DNA of 64,000 nucleotides from Casuarius casuarius (taxonomy: Eukaryota > Chordata > Aves > Casuariiformes > Casuariidae): positions 620,886-684,885 of the forward strand of contig PTFA01000092.1 of the NCBI GenBank assembly GCA_003342895.1, written 5' to 3'. Shown one piece after another: positions 1-18,460 of the stretch. The translations under genes and the position numbers were made by a program. Numbering within the stretch: position 1 is the stretch's first letter; each line of letters starts with the position of its first letter. Below the pieces are notes generated by a model, which did not search any database, was not told the origin of the DNA, and saw only the letters and a list, made by a program, of their open reading frames with translations.

Positions 1-660
1 GAGTCAGTTGTAAAATAGTAGGATAGATAATGTCCTGATCCGATTTTAAACTTGAATAACTTCCACCTTGGTTGTCTGTCTTATTCTGTCCCATATTTGA
101 AAGGCCAAGGACTACATACATCATGGTAAGACTTGACTTGTTCTGTTTTTTTGAATAACAAAGCTTCCCACATGAATTCTTATTATGTCCTCCTCCATTC
201 TTCTGCTGTGGTCTACTTGTCCATTTCTTAACAAATTTGAAAATAAATACAAATACCCTGTTAGACTAGGCTCTGAACTCCAGATAAACTGAACTTTTGG
301 GTCTGAAATGATTGAAGATCATAGCAGTATGAAATTTTATTCCTGTGTCTCTCTTCACTTTTGACAGCAGCCTCCACACTGATAGACATAGCCTGGATCA
401 AACTGAATTCACTTTTTACAAAACAAGTTAGTCCTAATTTAACAGTGGAGAGTTTATTAAACAGAATATAGTGTATACCTGCAGCATCTGTGCACCGAGG
501 GTGTTTTGGATTGCTTTTAAAGAAAGCTTATGCTGAAATAGAGAGAGACTTCTAACAACCTAAACGTCACAAATGTTCATAATGCCCTCAGACTTCCAGT
601 TTCAGGCAATACCTTCTTTGGAAAAGTTAAACTAACATGTAAAATCTCAACCAGGTTGGG

Positions 661-702
661 GTTTTTTTTTGTTTTTTTGTTGTTGTTGTTGTTTTTTTTT
701 TT
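661..702. repeat. T-rich / (GTT)n simple repeat
   Basis: A run of T tracts interrupted by G, with four consecutive GTT units in the middle. Low-complexity DNA inside DNAJC5 intron 1. Confidence 0.85.
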
Positions 703-769
703 AAATCCTGACCTTAGATTAATCCCACAGGTCCCTGAGAAATAGCCTGTCAGGAGGGCAATGAGATAG

Positions 770-1090
770 TGGAGAGAGAGATGAGCTTCTCTTGGCTGGA
801 TGCTGCGAACAAGCGGTCGGCAGGATGCTCATCGCCTGCGAGCAGCTTCTGGGAAGGCTGTGAGAAGAGCTGGTGGTCTCAGCTGGAGGGAGCAGGCGAA
901 GCTGTGCGAGGGAGCTGGTGCGGCCGGCTGGAGCGGGCCNGGGTGATTAGCTAGATTACCAGCGCGACGGCAGGATCCCGGGTCTCCGACCTCAGCCGCG
1001 GGACTGCTGCGGAGAGGGGGCAGGGAGGCCGCAGCCCGGCTGGCCGCTGGCTGCACCAGTGCCACGGCCATCTCGCGGAGCCATGCCTAG
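770..1090. promoter_or_regulatory. isolated GC-rich island in an AT-rich intron (possible alternative first exon/promoter)
   Basis: About 300 bp of GC- and CpG-richer sequence stands out from AT-rich surroundings on both sides. It contains GCGGCCGG-type and CCGCGG words. It lies upstream of the coding exons in the sense orientation of DNAJC5, so a non-coding first exon or alternative promoter is possible. I see no TATA box or convincing donor site, and the overlapping short frames are not recognisable proteins. Confidence 0.3.
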
Positions 1091-2616
1091 GGTGTTATGC
1101 AGAGCTCTTTCTTTCCTGGAGTATTTTTCCTTTCCCTGAATCAGATAATGCCCAAATAAGTGCATCACTTGTATTCTGTCTTTGAGCCGTCAGTAATTTT
1201 CCTCCCATGCAGAAACTTTTCAGTAGCTTACCACTATCCTTTAAAAGAAAGGAAAGAAAAGAGGTTCTCTCCCTAACCACATCTTCACCTTCTTGATTTG
1301 GGATATATTTTTCTTACATCCTGAGATCTTAACCAAAGCATTAGGGTTTAGAGCTATTTTTTTTCATTAATTTATAGCTTCCTCATTAAGTATCATTTAA
1401 TTAAACTTACCAGAGCTGATGATGATGATTTGAGGGAAATTAGATGTGAAATGACTAGTTTAGCAGGTATATTCCATTTAAAGAAACTGGACGTGGTTCC
1501 CAATGTTAAATTAAAGTTGGGAAAGCCAAATGCAGAAAAGTATTAACCATAGACTCTGAGGTAGATAAGAGAAGTCTAATGTCTATATCCATCTCCCAAA
1601 GCGTAGTGGTGCCCATGTACTGGTAGGAGCAGAATTGGTGTGTTTTGTGAGGCATAGCAACAGTACGAGATTGTATCAGTGGCTGTATTATGCAGGCTGA
1701 TCAGCAAAATGCCAGAAGCTATGTTACTGATCCGCTTGTATAGATACAAAATGATTGATTCATTCATGTATTTTTCATTCAACAATACTGTTTTTCATAT
1801 GCAAGGGTTAGCAGCACATCCCAACAGGTTGCATTGTATTTACACTAGCAGGGTTTGGGGGGATATTTACAGATCTTGTTAATGTCGGTGGCAGTAATGT
1901 GCTGTTGGGCAACCTTTCCTCTAGTATTTAACATGAGAGCCTCTTCTGTTAGTTTTATTACTGCTAGCGCCAAAAGAAACAAGACCATTAGCTGATCTTT
2001 AAAGTGTCCTCTGTGACTGTTGTGCTTTCAGGGAGGGAAGGCTTTGAGTTTCTCCCTGCAGTCGAAGCAGGTTTAATTTTGAAATACAGGGCTCCTTGCA
2101 TTTAGGAATAACAAAGGCATGGTCGTTCTAAGGTGAAAATGTTTAGATAATCAGTGAGAAATAATAGTGAGGTTGAATAATTGCTTCTAATGCCCTTTTT
2201 ATTGTGATTACTGGCCGTTTTGGGGGAATTGACTTTTGACCTTTGATGGCAATTCCATAGTGAAGCCTAGTGATAGATATCTGAGCCCACTACTACCAGT
2301 TATTCAGACCACAACATCCCCAGCCAGTGCAAATTGCTGGGTGAACTACTGAGCAGAGCATCCTTATTAGTCTGGGAGAGGTGTTCTCAAACATTAAACA
2401 ATTTTTGGAAGATTAGTCTTTTCTTTAACAGAAAGTTTTATTGTGTTTTGCTGAAATGTTTAGATGGGGAGGATCCAGAGAAAGTTTCCATTTCTAGTCC
2501 TGTGGTCAGCAAAAAGGTGCATATTTCTGTGGTGGTTGCGTGACAGCGTTTCTCTACCTTCCAAATGATAGGCTTGCCAGAACGTTAGCAGACATTTGCT
2601 TAAACCAGAGAAAGGT

Positions 2617-2740
2617 NNNNNNNNNNNNNNNNNNNNNNNNNNNNNNNNNNNNNNNNNNNNNNNNNNNNNNNNNNNNNNNNNNNNNNNNNNNNNNNNNNNN
2701 NNNNNNNNNNNNNNNNNNNNNNNNNNNNNNNNNNNNNNNN
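2617..2740. other. assembly gap (124 N)
   Basis: A continuous run of N. The open frames drawn across it are artefacts. Confidence 0.99.
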
Positions 2741-5416
2741 TCTGACTATTTTTCACTCGTAAAGAAATCAGGTGACAGGGTAGAATTTCATCAGGTTTGT
2801 CAAAGGGATTTGTGTATGAATCATAGGAAAGTATGGCAAGCTGCATCTTGGAGAGAGCTATTGAGAAAGTGATGTGAGCAAATTAGGGGTCTGTGTGAAT
2901 GCACATCAGTAAATAACTATGTAGAAGTCACTGCAACAAAGTTCAGTATTGACTGCAATTACAGAGAAAATGCTCAGAATAAGGTGGTTGGACTATATCT
3001 TTAGACTTATGTACTTGGCTGCTTGTTTGTTACGTGCTATCCAGATTGCTATACTTGGATGTGCTTTCAGCACAGGTGGACTTGAACGCTAAAACAAAAG
3101 TATTCTCCGTGTTTTTCTGCATTATTATTATTATCCTTGCATCTTTGTTTTTACATAATCCTGTACTTTTTGTAATTCTTTTATCTAAACTTTGTTTTCT
3201 CTGGAAATTTGCACTGAGTGAGATGATGGCCTGACGTTGACACAGATGCCTCAGGAATAAGATGCTAAGGGTACTGAGGGATTTTCTCTGCCGTGATAGC
3301 AACGGGCTTGTTTTCTCTGTGGAGTGGAAATGCGTCCAGTTCTTTCTGTGAATTTGCGCTAAAGAAACATGCAGTAAAAGAAGCAGCTTCTTAGCGCATT
3401 TGTTTTAGGTAGCCCTTTAAATGCTAGTTATTAACTTAATTATAGAAGATAAAGGGTTAAATTAGAAAAGTCTGGTGCTTTAAATATCTTTTTCAAAGAC
3501 TGCATAATCTGATGTGGGCTAACTGTAATGACATAATCCAGAAATAGCCAATAGTCTTCTCTTCGATGCTCATCCGTGCTGCGGTTCTGCAGCTAAAGAG
3601 TGGCAAATGCTAATCTCCTAAGGATGTTAGAGGCGTAGCGTGTCTGCCAGTGGCCTGTCCCAGAGACCTCTAGGGTCTTTCATACTTGAATTTAGACTGG
3701 GAGGTTAACTCACATTCAAGTAGTATCATTTCACTAGAGCACATGTTAAATGCTGATCCACTGCTCTAAATTATTAGGGGGAAGATTGCCTCCTCTTTGG
3801 GCAGCTGTTCTCTTTTTCGTAGTGGGATGCACAGGCCTCGTCACACTGAATTTTGTTTAAAGGATTCGGCTTGACCCGGTGCCACTGATGAGAGGCTGGG
3901 GCTTTTGGGAGGTGGTGGAGGTTTCTTTAGCGTAACAAAGATATGCAGTTTAGTTTACCCTTGGCTTTCAGTTATTATTAGATGATTAGTGTGAGATATA
4001 TAGGCCTTCTCCAGGCAAAGGAAAAGGGAAAATGAAGCTGTTCACAATTTCTTTTCTTCTAGTTGTCCTCCAGATAGCTCTCCCACTTGAGACAAAAATT
4101 TTTTTTCCCTAGAATTTTCTTCTTTTTTGATCTCATTGCCAAATTATTTAGTTGTTGTGTGTTCAGGTGGAATTAATAACTGATTTATATAGAGAGATCA
4201 ACACTAGTTTTTTGTGTTTTACCAATTTCAGTAATACTTTGTTTTTAGAGAGCCTGAGTAGCTTTTAAAGGACAGGAACTGGCAGTGCTACTTCTGCAAT
4301 AAACACTTTGTTGGGTCTCTGCGAACTTTCCCTTCAGAATAAATATTTGGGGTATTTTGCTATTGGACCATCAGTAGGGAGTTTTGCCTTAGGACTGAAT
4401 GAAGCAGATCTATTTGAGAAAGTGGTATTCTGCTTTGCACAGTGTTTTATACCTAAGGGTTTGGAATTTCTGGCTGTACTAAGTTTATTTGACATGATTG
4501 GTATCCTGAAGATACGCTCTGCCCAAAGTTGGATAATTTATTTATATGAATTGTGATGTCTTAAAACTAAGTCTATTGTGTTCTATTTATCAAAGCTGTT
4601 ATGATGTGTTTGTTAAATGCTTGGTTTTAAGTTATCTTTAAAGTCAGAAGGAACCAGAGAGGTGATGATATGGAGCTTATGGCTTCTAAGGTCTTCAAAT
4701 GCAGCCTCTATGGGTAGTGATGGCAAGGCAATATCTCATGCTTGGTTGCTCGTATAGGTGGTCTTTTTTATGATAAATTGGGACAGTGATGTGTTGCTGG
4801 GAAGTCTGGAAAAGCTCTCATTGCACAGCTTGTATGGTGAGTGAACAAGGGGCTTGTTCCTTTGCGGTTGCCAGGATAGTATTTTTGCATAGTGCTTTAA
4901 ATGAAACAGTCAGGTTGAGTAACTTATTTCTAGGTAGCTTATGAAATCACTAGTCCTGGAATTAGATCTTTCTGCTTAGCTCCATACAGGTACAGTGTGA
5001 AAAGCCTCAGCGTAATAGCAACCTGTCTGTTGTCAAGTCGTTCTTATAGGTGTTATCAGTAATAAATTATCTAAATAATAAGACTAAGAAAGAAGATGAA
5101 GTAGCTTTAGGGATGTATAGTGCATACCTGTTAGCTATACCTCAGCTGTTGATTTCAGGTTTTTGAAAGGAATGGAATTGAGTTTTTTTTACACTAGTGA
5201 TTCTGTAGTGCCTGGAGTTGTGCTGAAAATGATAGTTGTTTTCACTGATAATTCACTGATTCTGTAACTTTGTAAGTTACACAGTGTTCAAATTTTTTTT
5301 CCTTCAAAGCCCATTTAAACCTTGTAAAAATGAATTTTTATGTGAAAACTCTGGTTTGAAAGCTGATTTGATGAATGAGGTCTGTGTCCTGTTTTGTTCA
5401 AGCATTTCTTAATCTT

Positions 5417-5446
5417 CGTTTGTTTGTTTGTTTTTTGTTTGTTTGG
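5417..5446. repeat. (GTTT)n simple repeat
   Basis: A tract of GTTT-like units just upstream of the acceptor of the first DNAJC5 coding exon. It may act as part of an extended polypyrimidine-like region. Confidence 0.7.
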
Positions 5447-5472
5447 GGACAGTTCTCTGTCCAGGTTATTAG

Positions 5473-11071
<5,599 letters not shown>

Positions 11072-14000
11072 GTTAAAGAAATACTGTAATTAGAATGGAT
11101 AAATAAATACATGGCCAACTCAACACTAGAATCATGAACATTAGAAGTAGAGATGGGGAGGGGGAAAAATTCTGCCGCAGTAAGAAGGCAGCTTTCCAAC
11201 CTGCCGAAAATATTTTGTAATCCCTTCAGCCTTTTGTCACCTTCAGTGTCGTATCTTGACGATACGTGAAGTGCTGTAGCATGCAGTATTTAAAGCAGTT
11301 TATCTATGATCTTATTTGTTTCCTTTCCTTTCCTTTTTTTTTTTTTAATAGCATGTATGGAGTTATGTTAAATGTCTGTGGTGTAATGTATTGAGTTGTC
11401 ACAAAATAAGTGTGATGGAGACATTCTGCATTTTAAGCAGTGGTATTGGCCTAAAAATGAGATTTTAAAAAAGAAAACGTTTCACAGAAGCCACCATGCT
11501 TCCATACAGCTGAGCTGTTGAAGACCTTTAAAAGTTCATGGTTTTTCATGTGAATGCAACAAATCAATCCTTTTATTTGTCCTTCTTTTCCTGCATTGTT
11601 ATCTAAGCAAGTTTACAAAGCCAAGAACCAAAAATGTCAGTACTGCAGAACTAGATTTCTCCTTAATGCTGGTTTTCAGCTTAAATAAATCCACCTTGAA
11701 AAATAAAAAGGGAGAGTTTTCAATCTTTGAAGAGTAAATTGATGAACAGCTGTTTATGCTTAAGGGGATCTTCAGTGACAGTGTAACCACAAAAGTTAAT
11801 TCGCCACAACCCCAAATATAAATAGGTTTATTTGGTGGTGGTCATGGTGGACTTTAAACTTCAAGCACAATTCTGTTTTGGTTTGACTTTTTCCTGAAAT
11901 TCTAAAGACCAAATAATGCAGCTTTTCTGAATGCATGAGAATCTTGAAGTGAAACCAATTAATCAGTTTTTATTGGCCAAGTAAATAAAATGCAGATGAT
12001 AGGCAATAGCGTAAATGTAAAAAAGAAAAAAAAAAGATTTCTTAAAATGTGTTTGAATAATCTAACAATAGACAAATGGGGTATTACTTTTTGGGGTTTT
12101 TTCAGTTTTTGTTAACACAAAAGCTCTTTGATTTTCTCATGAACATCTCTATGGAATACTTAAATAGCTTTTTAAGAACAAAACACCTTTCTTTGTGTTT
12201 ATGTTGTATAATTTGCACATAGTCTTGCATTTAGACTTGTTTACATCAGTGTTTTTCTGTTCCTCAGAAAAACTATGGGAAAACTATTGAAAGGTTTCCT
12301 GTACTGTTTTGAAACCAAATCATTTTTGAATACTGCTCTTGAAACTGGATTATTGAGATTTATGACAACATTTTAGTCAGCTGGTGAATTGCTGGTATAT
12401 TTTGTTGTTAATAATCTTGCTTTAGATAATATTGAGTCAGGATCTAGAATAGCTACCAGTAAATCTACACTTGGCACTTTTAGCATTTATTTACAACCTC
12501 TTTAATTTTGATCTTCATGGTTTTATATCACATTGCCTCTACTGTCCTTTTTATCCCCCGTCTCCCCTTTTCATTTATCATCTATTTCTCTTGAGGAGTG
12601 ATTTAAATCCTCCCATCCAATATTTTCTTTGAAGGTCTTTTATGCTGCTTTTTTTTACAAGGTCCAGGTGTTGCTTTTGAATGGGTTAAAGCACTGTGAG
12701 CGTATAAGATGACCACCTGAAAATGAAGGGGACCCTCCTGCCTGAGGAGGGCAAGGCATACTGCCATTTGGCTGGCCTAGGTTTGTAAAAGGTACAGTTT
12801 TTCTGGATAGTATCTGGATTAAAGGGGGGGAGAGGAATGTGAAAATCTGTCTGAATATATTTCATTCTGTCTTTCCATGGGCTGAAAATGATAGAGCACA
12901 TAGTCTGATGTGAAACCCTGTTAAACATACCAGGTAGAAGAAAAGGTTCTTAACACAGTCTAAATACTAGGTGAGAGATGGTCACAAACTCAGACTTTCC
13001 CGTAGCAGTTGGTACAAGCACATTTGTTGCCTGCATGTGAGCTTGTTGCAGATAGGTGTGCTTTTGATAACACATTGGGGTCCAAAAATCCAAAAAGAAC
13101 TTTTAATTAACTGACCAGATTTAAGAAACAGTTGTTAAGTAAGTTCTTCCTTGTTTATAGTCCTTCAGACCTGAAACCTTGTGGTTTACTGGTTTACTTT
13201 TAACTTTTTGTATCAGGCAAAACTGTCTTGGGTGGTTTTGGGGACAGTCTTATATGATTTGACTTGAGGTCCTTATTAATCAAAGTCTTTGACCCCTTGG
13301 AAGGAAAAGTAACTTTTAAGCTGGGAAAAATAACATCTCATGGGCTTGCCTTGTAGATTTTGTCTGAAGCCTGTTCTTAAAGTAGAATTCCACCCTTGAA
13401 TATGCTTGAATATCTATGCAGACTTTATCCGCTAAAAACTCACTGGTCAAAATTGCCCTTTTACCCCGTGCAAATGAGTCAATGTTCTTGGTAAAAATAA
13501 AGTGATAACTTTGTGGCTTTGTAAATCAGCATAGTTAGTAAGAGGGACTCAGCAGAAGGAGAAAAATGCTGTTTCCTTGTGTACTGCAGTCTGTAATACT
13601 CTACCGTTTCCATGTATTGGTCCAGATGTGTAACACAAAAGGGCAGGTGTTGCTCTGCCGGAGCAGCTGGGACTCGTCACGTCGGGGTCGGCTGGTGGCG
13701 TTCATTCCAAATCGGGTTCTATTTCTCAGTCACCCTGGGGTACTTCCCTGGACTGGACGAGTCGGCGGGAGGTTGTGGCTTGGAAACTGAGCGCGCTAGG
13801 GACTTGTGTAACGTACCTTCAGGCCGTGGTGAGAGTCACTCTTACTCCGTTCCCCAGAAGCAGTGCAGTGTGAGGGAGCCCTACAGACTTCTGTGTACAG
13901 GCCGATATCAAAACTGAAATGTATGAAGCAAATGAAGGTTGGAGGTGATACCTTTATCCGTGTTTTGCACTACTTGTGCAAAAGTTCAGGATAAATTTGC

Positions 14001-17000
14001 TGTTTTAAAAACAGACAAACAAACAATCCCCCCCCCTTCCAAAGCCCAACATTTCAACCAGCAATTAGTTCTTCATTTACCAAGGCATGCATTTAAGAGA
14101 TACTGCTTTCTTTTCAGCTGTTTCTGTGGTTGTGGGAATAGTAATTTAATCTGCATATTGTATATGCCCATACGATGTTAGGTGTTTCAAGGGAAACTAC
14201 TCTGAGATCCCAATTACAAGAAATTAAGGGGGAAAATATGAATATGAGTACCTTTTGAAACTGCTAAGTTTGCCCAGGTTAGTCTTAAACCTCTGAATTT
14301 AAGATTACTGTATACTAATGTGTTCTTGACTTTCTTTCCTTACTTCTCAAACTGTGTAAGAAATAGTTATTTAAACAGTGTTTCTTTAAAACAAAAATTG
14401 TATAATCAGAAGATATGTAGGTTAATGCCCACTTTTTTCTTATGTCGTAAGTAAGGTACAAGTGTATCCTGGGGTTACACGAGTTGCACTTCTGTCTTTG
14501 AAAAATGGCCAAATTGAATTCCAGTGAATGCAAAATTGTACTGGAAATAATGGTTAAAAATCTGGTGCTTATGATCAACCAGCATTTCTGAGCTTAAGTT
14601 TATGGAGCTGTGATGTCCCTGCCAGAGCTGAAATAGCATAACTTTACAGGCCTTAAAGCCTGGGTGAAAATACTTGTTACTGGCTTATATGCAGAATGTT
14701 TCCTTCCAAAATTAAACCTGAGCACTGTTGATCTGTTTGGTGTGTTGCCAGAATTAAAACTTGAGCTTTGATTTTTTTTTTTGTTTTTGTTTTTTTGTTT
14801 TGTTTTTTAAAAGCCACATCATCATTTTTACAAGTTACCTGAGAATCTCTGTTTAAGTAGTTCAGCCACTTCCATCTAGCTCATCGAACCTACTCGGCAC
14901 CCATTTTCTTAACACTTGTAGCTCCTTGTTATTAGGAGGAGTTTATGGGAGCATCTGGTTTGGAGAGTTTCGTGGACTGATATCAAGGACCACTGATCTT
15001 ATCCAAAAGTTTTGTTGTATGGAGAGCCATGGTATTTGTAACTTAGGATAAGTAAGGAAAGCTACTGCCTCCTTTCAAGGAATGTGTAGGTACCATGTCT
15101 TCTGACAGCAGCAAAGCTGTCTCAGAAGTAGCTGGTGCTGGGCTTGCTGTGCCCTGTCCTCCCTGTGCGTGGGGAATTCCCCAAACCCAATGTAGTACAA
15201 CCAAGAATTCAATACTTCACTTGAAGTGAATGAAGGGGCGTCACACCTGTTAAATGCCAGTTTCATTTTGTTAGTAATATGTGTAGGAAGTTCTTAAATA
15301 TTTATCTGTATATAAATTTGTTTATGTAAACATCAATGGCATCTGATATTGTGTAGATTTCTGCTAATTCCATGCAGGGATGTTTTAGAGCCATATTATC
15401 TTTTTAGTCTGATTTTTAGATTTGTAGTATTTTTAAACTGCTTTAGATATTAGTGCTCATAATGTTCTTGAAAATGTGATGCTCTTTGAAACGTATGTGT
15501 ACACAGCCTACAATATGATTAGAAACACCTGCTTAGGAAGACGGCTTTAACACGGTACTAAGAAATACTGAGTCTTGCAACAGTGCTGTGGCGGGGGGGG
15601 CCTACAATTTTAAAAAACCCTTGATGTCGGAGCATATATGCATTACAGGTCTAACCAGGGCAGGAACCTGACAGAAAATATATTCCTATTCCATTTTTAA
15701 AATGGTTATGTTATGTGGTGTGGAGGGATGTGACTATGCTTTTTAGGGGGCTGATCTTTGAGCATTTGTAATGTACACAGTCCTTGGGAGAGGTACCTGT
15801 TTTCTTATCTAGTTTGTGCCCTTTGTCTGGTGCCCTTCAGTGTTCTTGACATTTCCAGAAAACTTAGGAAATGCATTTGTGCTGCAGTTTTTTTTCTACC
15901 CAATGCAACTGGATATTGGCTTACTGTTTAACAGGAGATTCTTGCTAGGTAGTCAGGTAGGCTTTTGCCACTTGGCAGCCCCTGCCTCACGTTAATAATT
16001 CTGGATGCTGTTTAAATCTGCATTAATCTTAGAATCAGAGCGCTGAAACATACCCCCCCCCATGCAAATGTTTATAGTGTAAGGTTGGTATAAACTTAAC
16101 TTGCTTTGTCATTTGATGCCGCTTCTCTGTATTATAGTGGAAATCATCTAGTTTGTAGTATATCATTATGCCAACAACTGCTTAAAATATCTTGAAAGAA
16201 GTATAATTGATAGCTAACAAAATGGCAGGTAATTTGTCAGTGTTCAAGTCCTGCAAGAACTATGGTCTGCTCTACGTACTGTATTTGGAGATTTAAGTGC
16301 TATCTGAGACTTTGCAAGACTGAAATTCCCATTTCATTCCAAGAAGGTGCTTTCTTTAGAAGAAGAAACTGTGTAAGGGAAGCTTTCTGTTGTTTTTGTT
16401 TGCACAAGCCAAACTCCATAAATCTGGAAGACATACCTTTATTTGAAAATAAAATGCCAATGTTACATGTACAGTTAATTTTGTTGTTAGAAGGAGAGAT
16501 GCTGGGAATTATTGGTGGCTATATATATGTATAGAGGAAGCTCTTACACAAAATGGCTATCCATTCTTGAGTGCTGTTGTCTTCTCTGCTCCCTTTCCCC
16601 CACAGCCAGCAATGTGGGTGTATTCTCGTAGTTTGTGAATGGTTGCTTATATTCTGTGTACAGCAATGGCTTCCAGAAAATGTAGCGATCTACCTGATTC
16701 CTGCCAACTGCCCTGTCCCGTGAGGGTGGAGCTGGGATTTACCTGTTTCAACTCTCCTATAGAGGAAAGAAATGACACCCAACAGTAGCAAGGAGGGTAA
16801 GGGCGATCTCTGGAATAACTTTGGCTTGCATGGGCTGGTATGTGGGGGGGGACAGTAAATATGGTCAATGTGCTAATCACTAAAGGCGTAATAGAATACA
16901 TTGAATAGAATACATTGATGTGTTTTTTTTCCTATACTGGTTTTAACTACTTTGTACTCTACAAAGTGGGACTCGGTGACTTCACAAAGCAAGGTCCAAA

Positions 17001-17030
17001 CCTGTGCTGTAGGTTTTGGATTGCAACATC

Positions 17031-17075
17031 ATGTGTGTGTATGTATGTATATATGCACATATGTATATATTTATA
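17031..17075. repeat. TG/TA microsatellite-like tract
   Basis: Alternating purine-pyrimidine TG, TATG and TATA units within the presumed DNAJC5 3' UTR. Confidence 0.75.
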
Positions 17076-18379
17076 CAACAGGTGTGCACCTAGTACTTGC
17101 TGCTGTTTTTTCTTTGGTGGTAAAACATGAAATTTGGCTCAAAGTACTTCTATGAACTCTCAGACAGAAAAGCCGAAGGTGTGAGTTTCGTGTGTCCAGA
17201 ATTGTGCTTTCTCCTTTCAGCTGCAGGAAAAAACAAACAAGATTTGTCAGTTTAAATGACCGATGAAGGAAATGGTGAAAGGATCCTGTTGTATAAATAA
17301 ATAGGTAGTACTAGTGAGAGAGCTGTGCTGTTTGAAAAGGGAAAATCAATCTTCTACTCAAGCGGATTCCTAAAGTCTTCCCTCCTTGCTAGTGAGAATT
17401 TAAACTTGAATCATGTGATGCATTTGCACAGTCTGGTCCAGTTATTCAATTTATAGTGCTTACAGGTTGGATTCATAAGACTTGGAGTTATTGCAAGTCA
17501 TAAAACTAAAGTTAGCTGATGATTTGCATAAAGGCAAAAAGATTGTGGCCAACGTACGTGTATGTACCACCAAATTACTTCTAGTCATATTGGGTAGAGA
17601 ATGCAGCTGGCCCTAGTTGGGCCCTATGTTCCAGAAGCTGTTGCCTAACATACAAAACACACATGGGTTTTCTGCTTAATGGCAATCAGCAGAAATGGGG
17701 AAATATATGGGGGATTCCTTTTATTACTTACATGTTTGAAGTTATATTTGTGTCTGTTACAGTAGATGAACTTTGAAGTTTGCCAAGTTCAAAACACTTG
17801 CTGTTTCCTTGTTTGGATGTGTGCCACTTAAGCCAGTTGCTGTCATTCCTTCCTTCCACTGCATCCCCACCTTCTCCCCCTTTTGGGNGCTGGGTGTGGA
17901 TTATTTGGTTTGCGTTATCACAGACATCCAAGGCAGTTTAGGTTAATTTTGCATGTGAGCAAGGCCCTGAAATAAGTAATTCATTATGGGGTTTTGTTAT
18001 ATTGGCCTCTTTATGAAGCCTGTGGGAGCTGAAGATGTAATGAGAGAATGCGTTTTGCATTTGCACTGGACTTCAGCTCCGGTGGGGCGGGAGGGGGTGG
18101 GGAGGGAAGCCCATGTTTAAAAAAATGTTAGCCGTTGTAAAAACAATCAAAGTATAAATGCATCTGAAAAGCAATTATAATATAGACATATATATATTTT
18201 GTTATGTTACTAAAGGACCACACTTCGAATTGTATGTAAGTAAATGTGGCTGTCTGAACTTTGTGGATTGTAACACTCGATACTACTGAGCTCCTGTACA
18301 TACACGCAGTTACAGCAGAAGGAATTATTTTATGTTTTAGCATGGTAATTTGTGTATTGTATGTCTGAATATAAACTAA

Positions 18380-18444
18380 AATAAAGATTGCTAAGTTATC
18401 TGAAACCACTGTTGTAAAATAAATGTTTTCAATGCGGAAATAAA
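18380..18444 (+). terminator. DNAJC5: cluster of three poly(A) signals, presumed DNAJC5 3' end
   Basis: AATAAA occurs at 18380-18385, 18418-18423 and 18439-18444, followed by T-rich sequence (CTTTTTCTTTCCTTATTTG). This is the densest signal cluster on the + strand downstream of DNAJC5. Confidence 0.6.
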
Positions 18445-18460
18445 CATGGGCTTTTTCTTT

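Larger units (their letters stand above)
1..5464 (+). other. DNAJC5: DNAJC5 intron 1 (3' part), no coding exon seen
   Basis: AT-rich sequence upstream of the first DNAJC5 coding exon. It ends in a pyrimidine-rich acceptor with the AG at 5463-5464. In mammals the first DNAJC5 exon is non-coding and separated by a long intron, so this stretch is best read as intron 1. I found no conserved protein-coding exon here; the short open frames show no family similarity. It contains a T/GTT-rich simple tract (about 661-702), a GC-rich island (about 770-1090) and an assembly gap. Confidence 0.6.
11072..18460 (+). other. DNAJC5: DNAJC5 3' untranslated region (candidate, about 7.4 kb)
   Basis: AT-rich sequence continues from the stop codon to a cluster of three AATAAA signals at 18380-18444, after which composition changes. 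No coding exon is recognisable in between. Mammalian DNAJC5 transcripts also have a 3' UTR of several kilobases. Internal AATAAA words (11102, 11702) could give shorter forms. A CpG-bearing pocket at about 13640-13800 is compositionally unlike the rest. The extent is inferred from the signals and composition. Confidence 0.6.
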
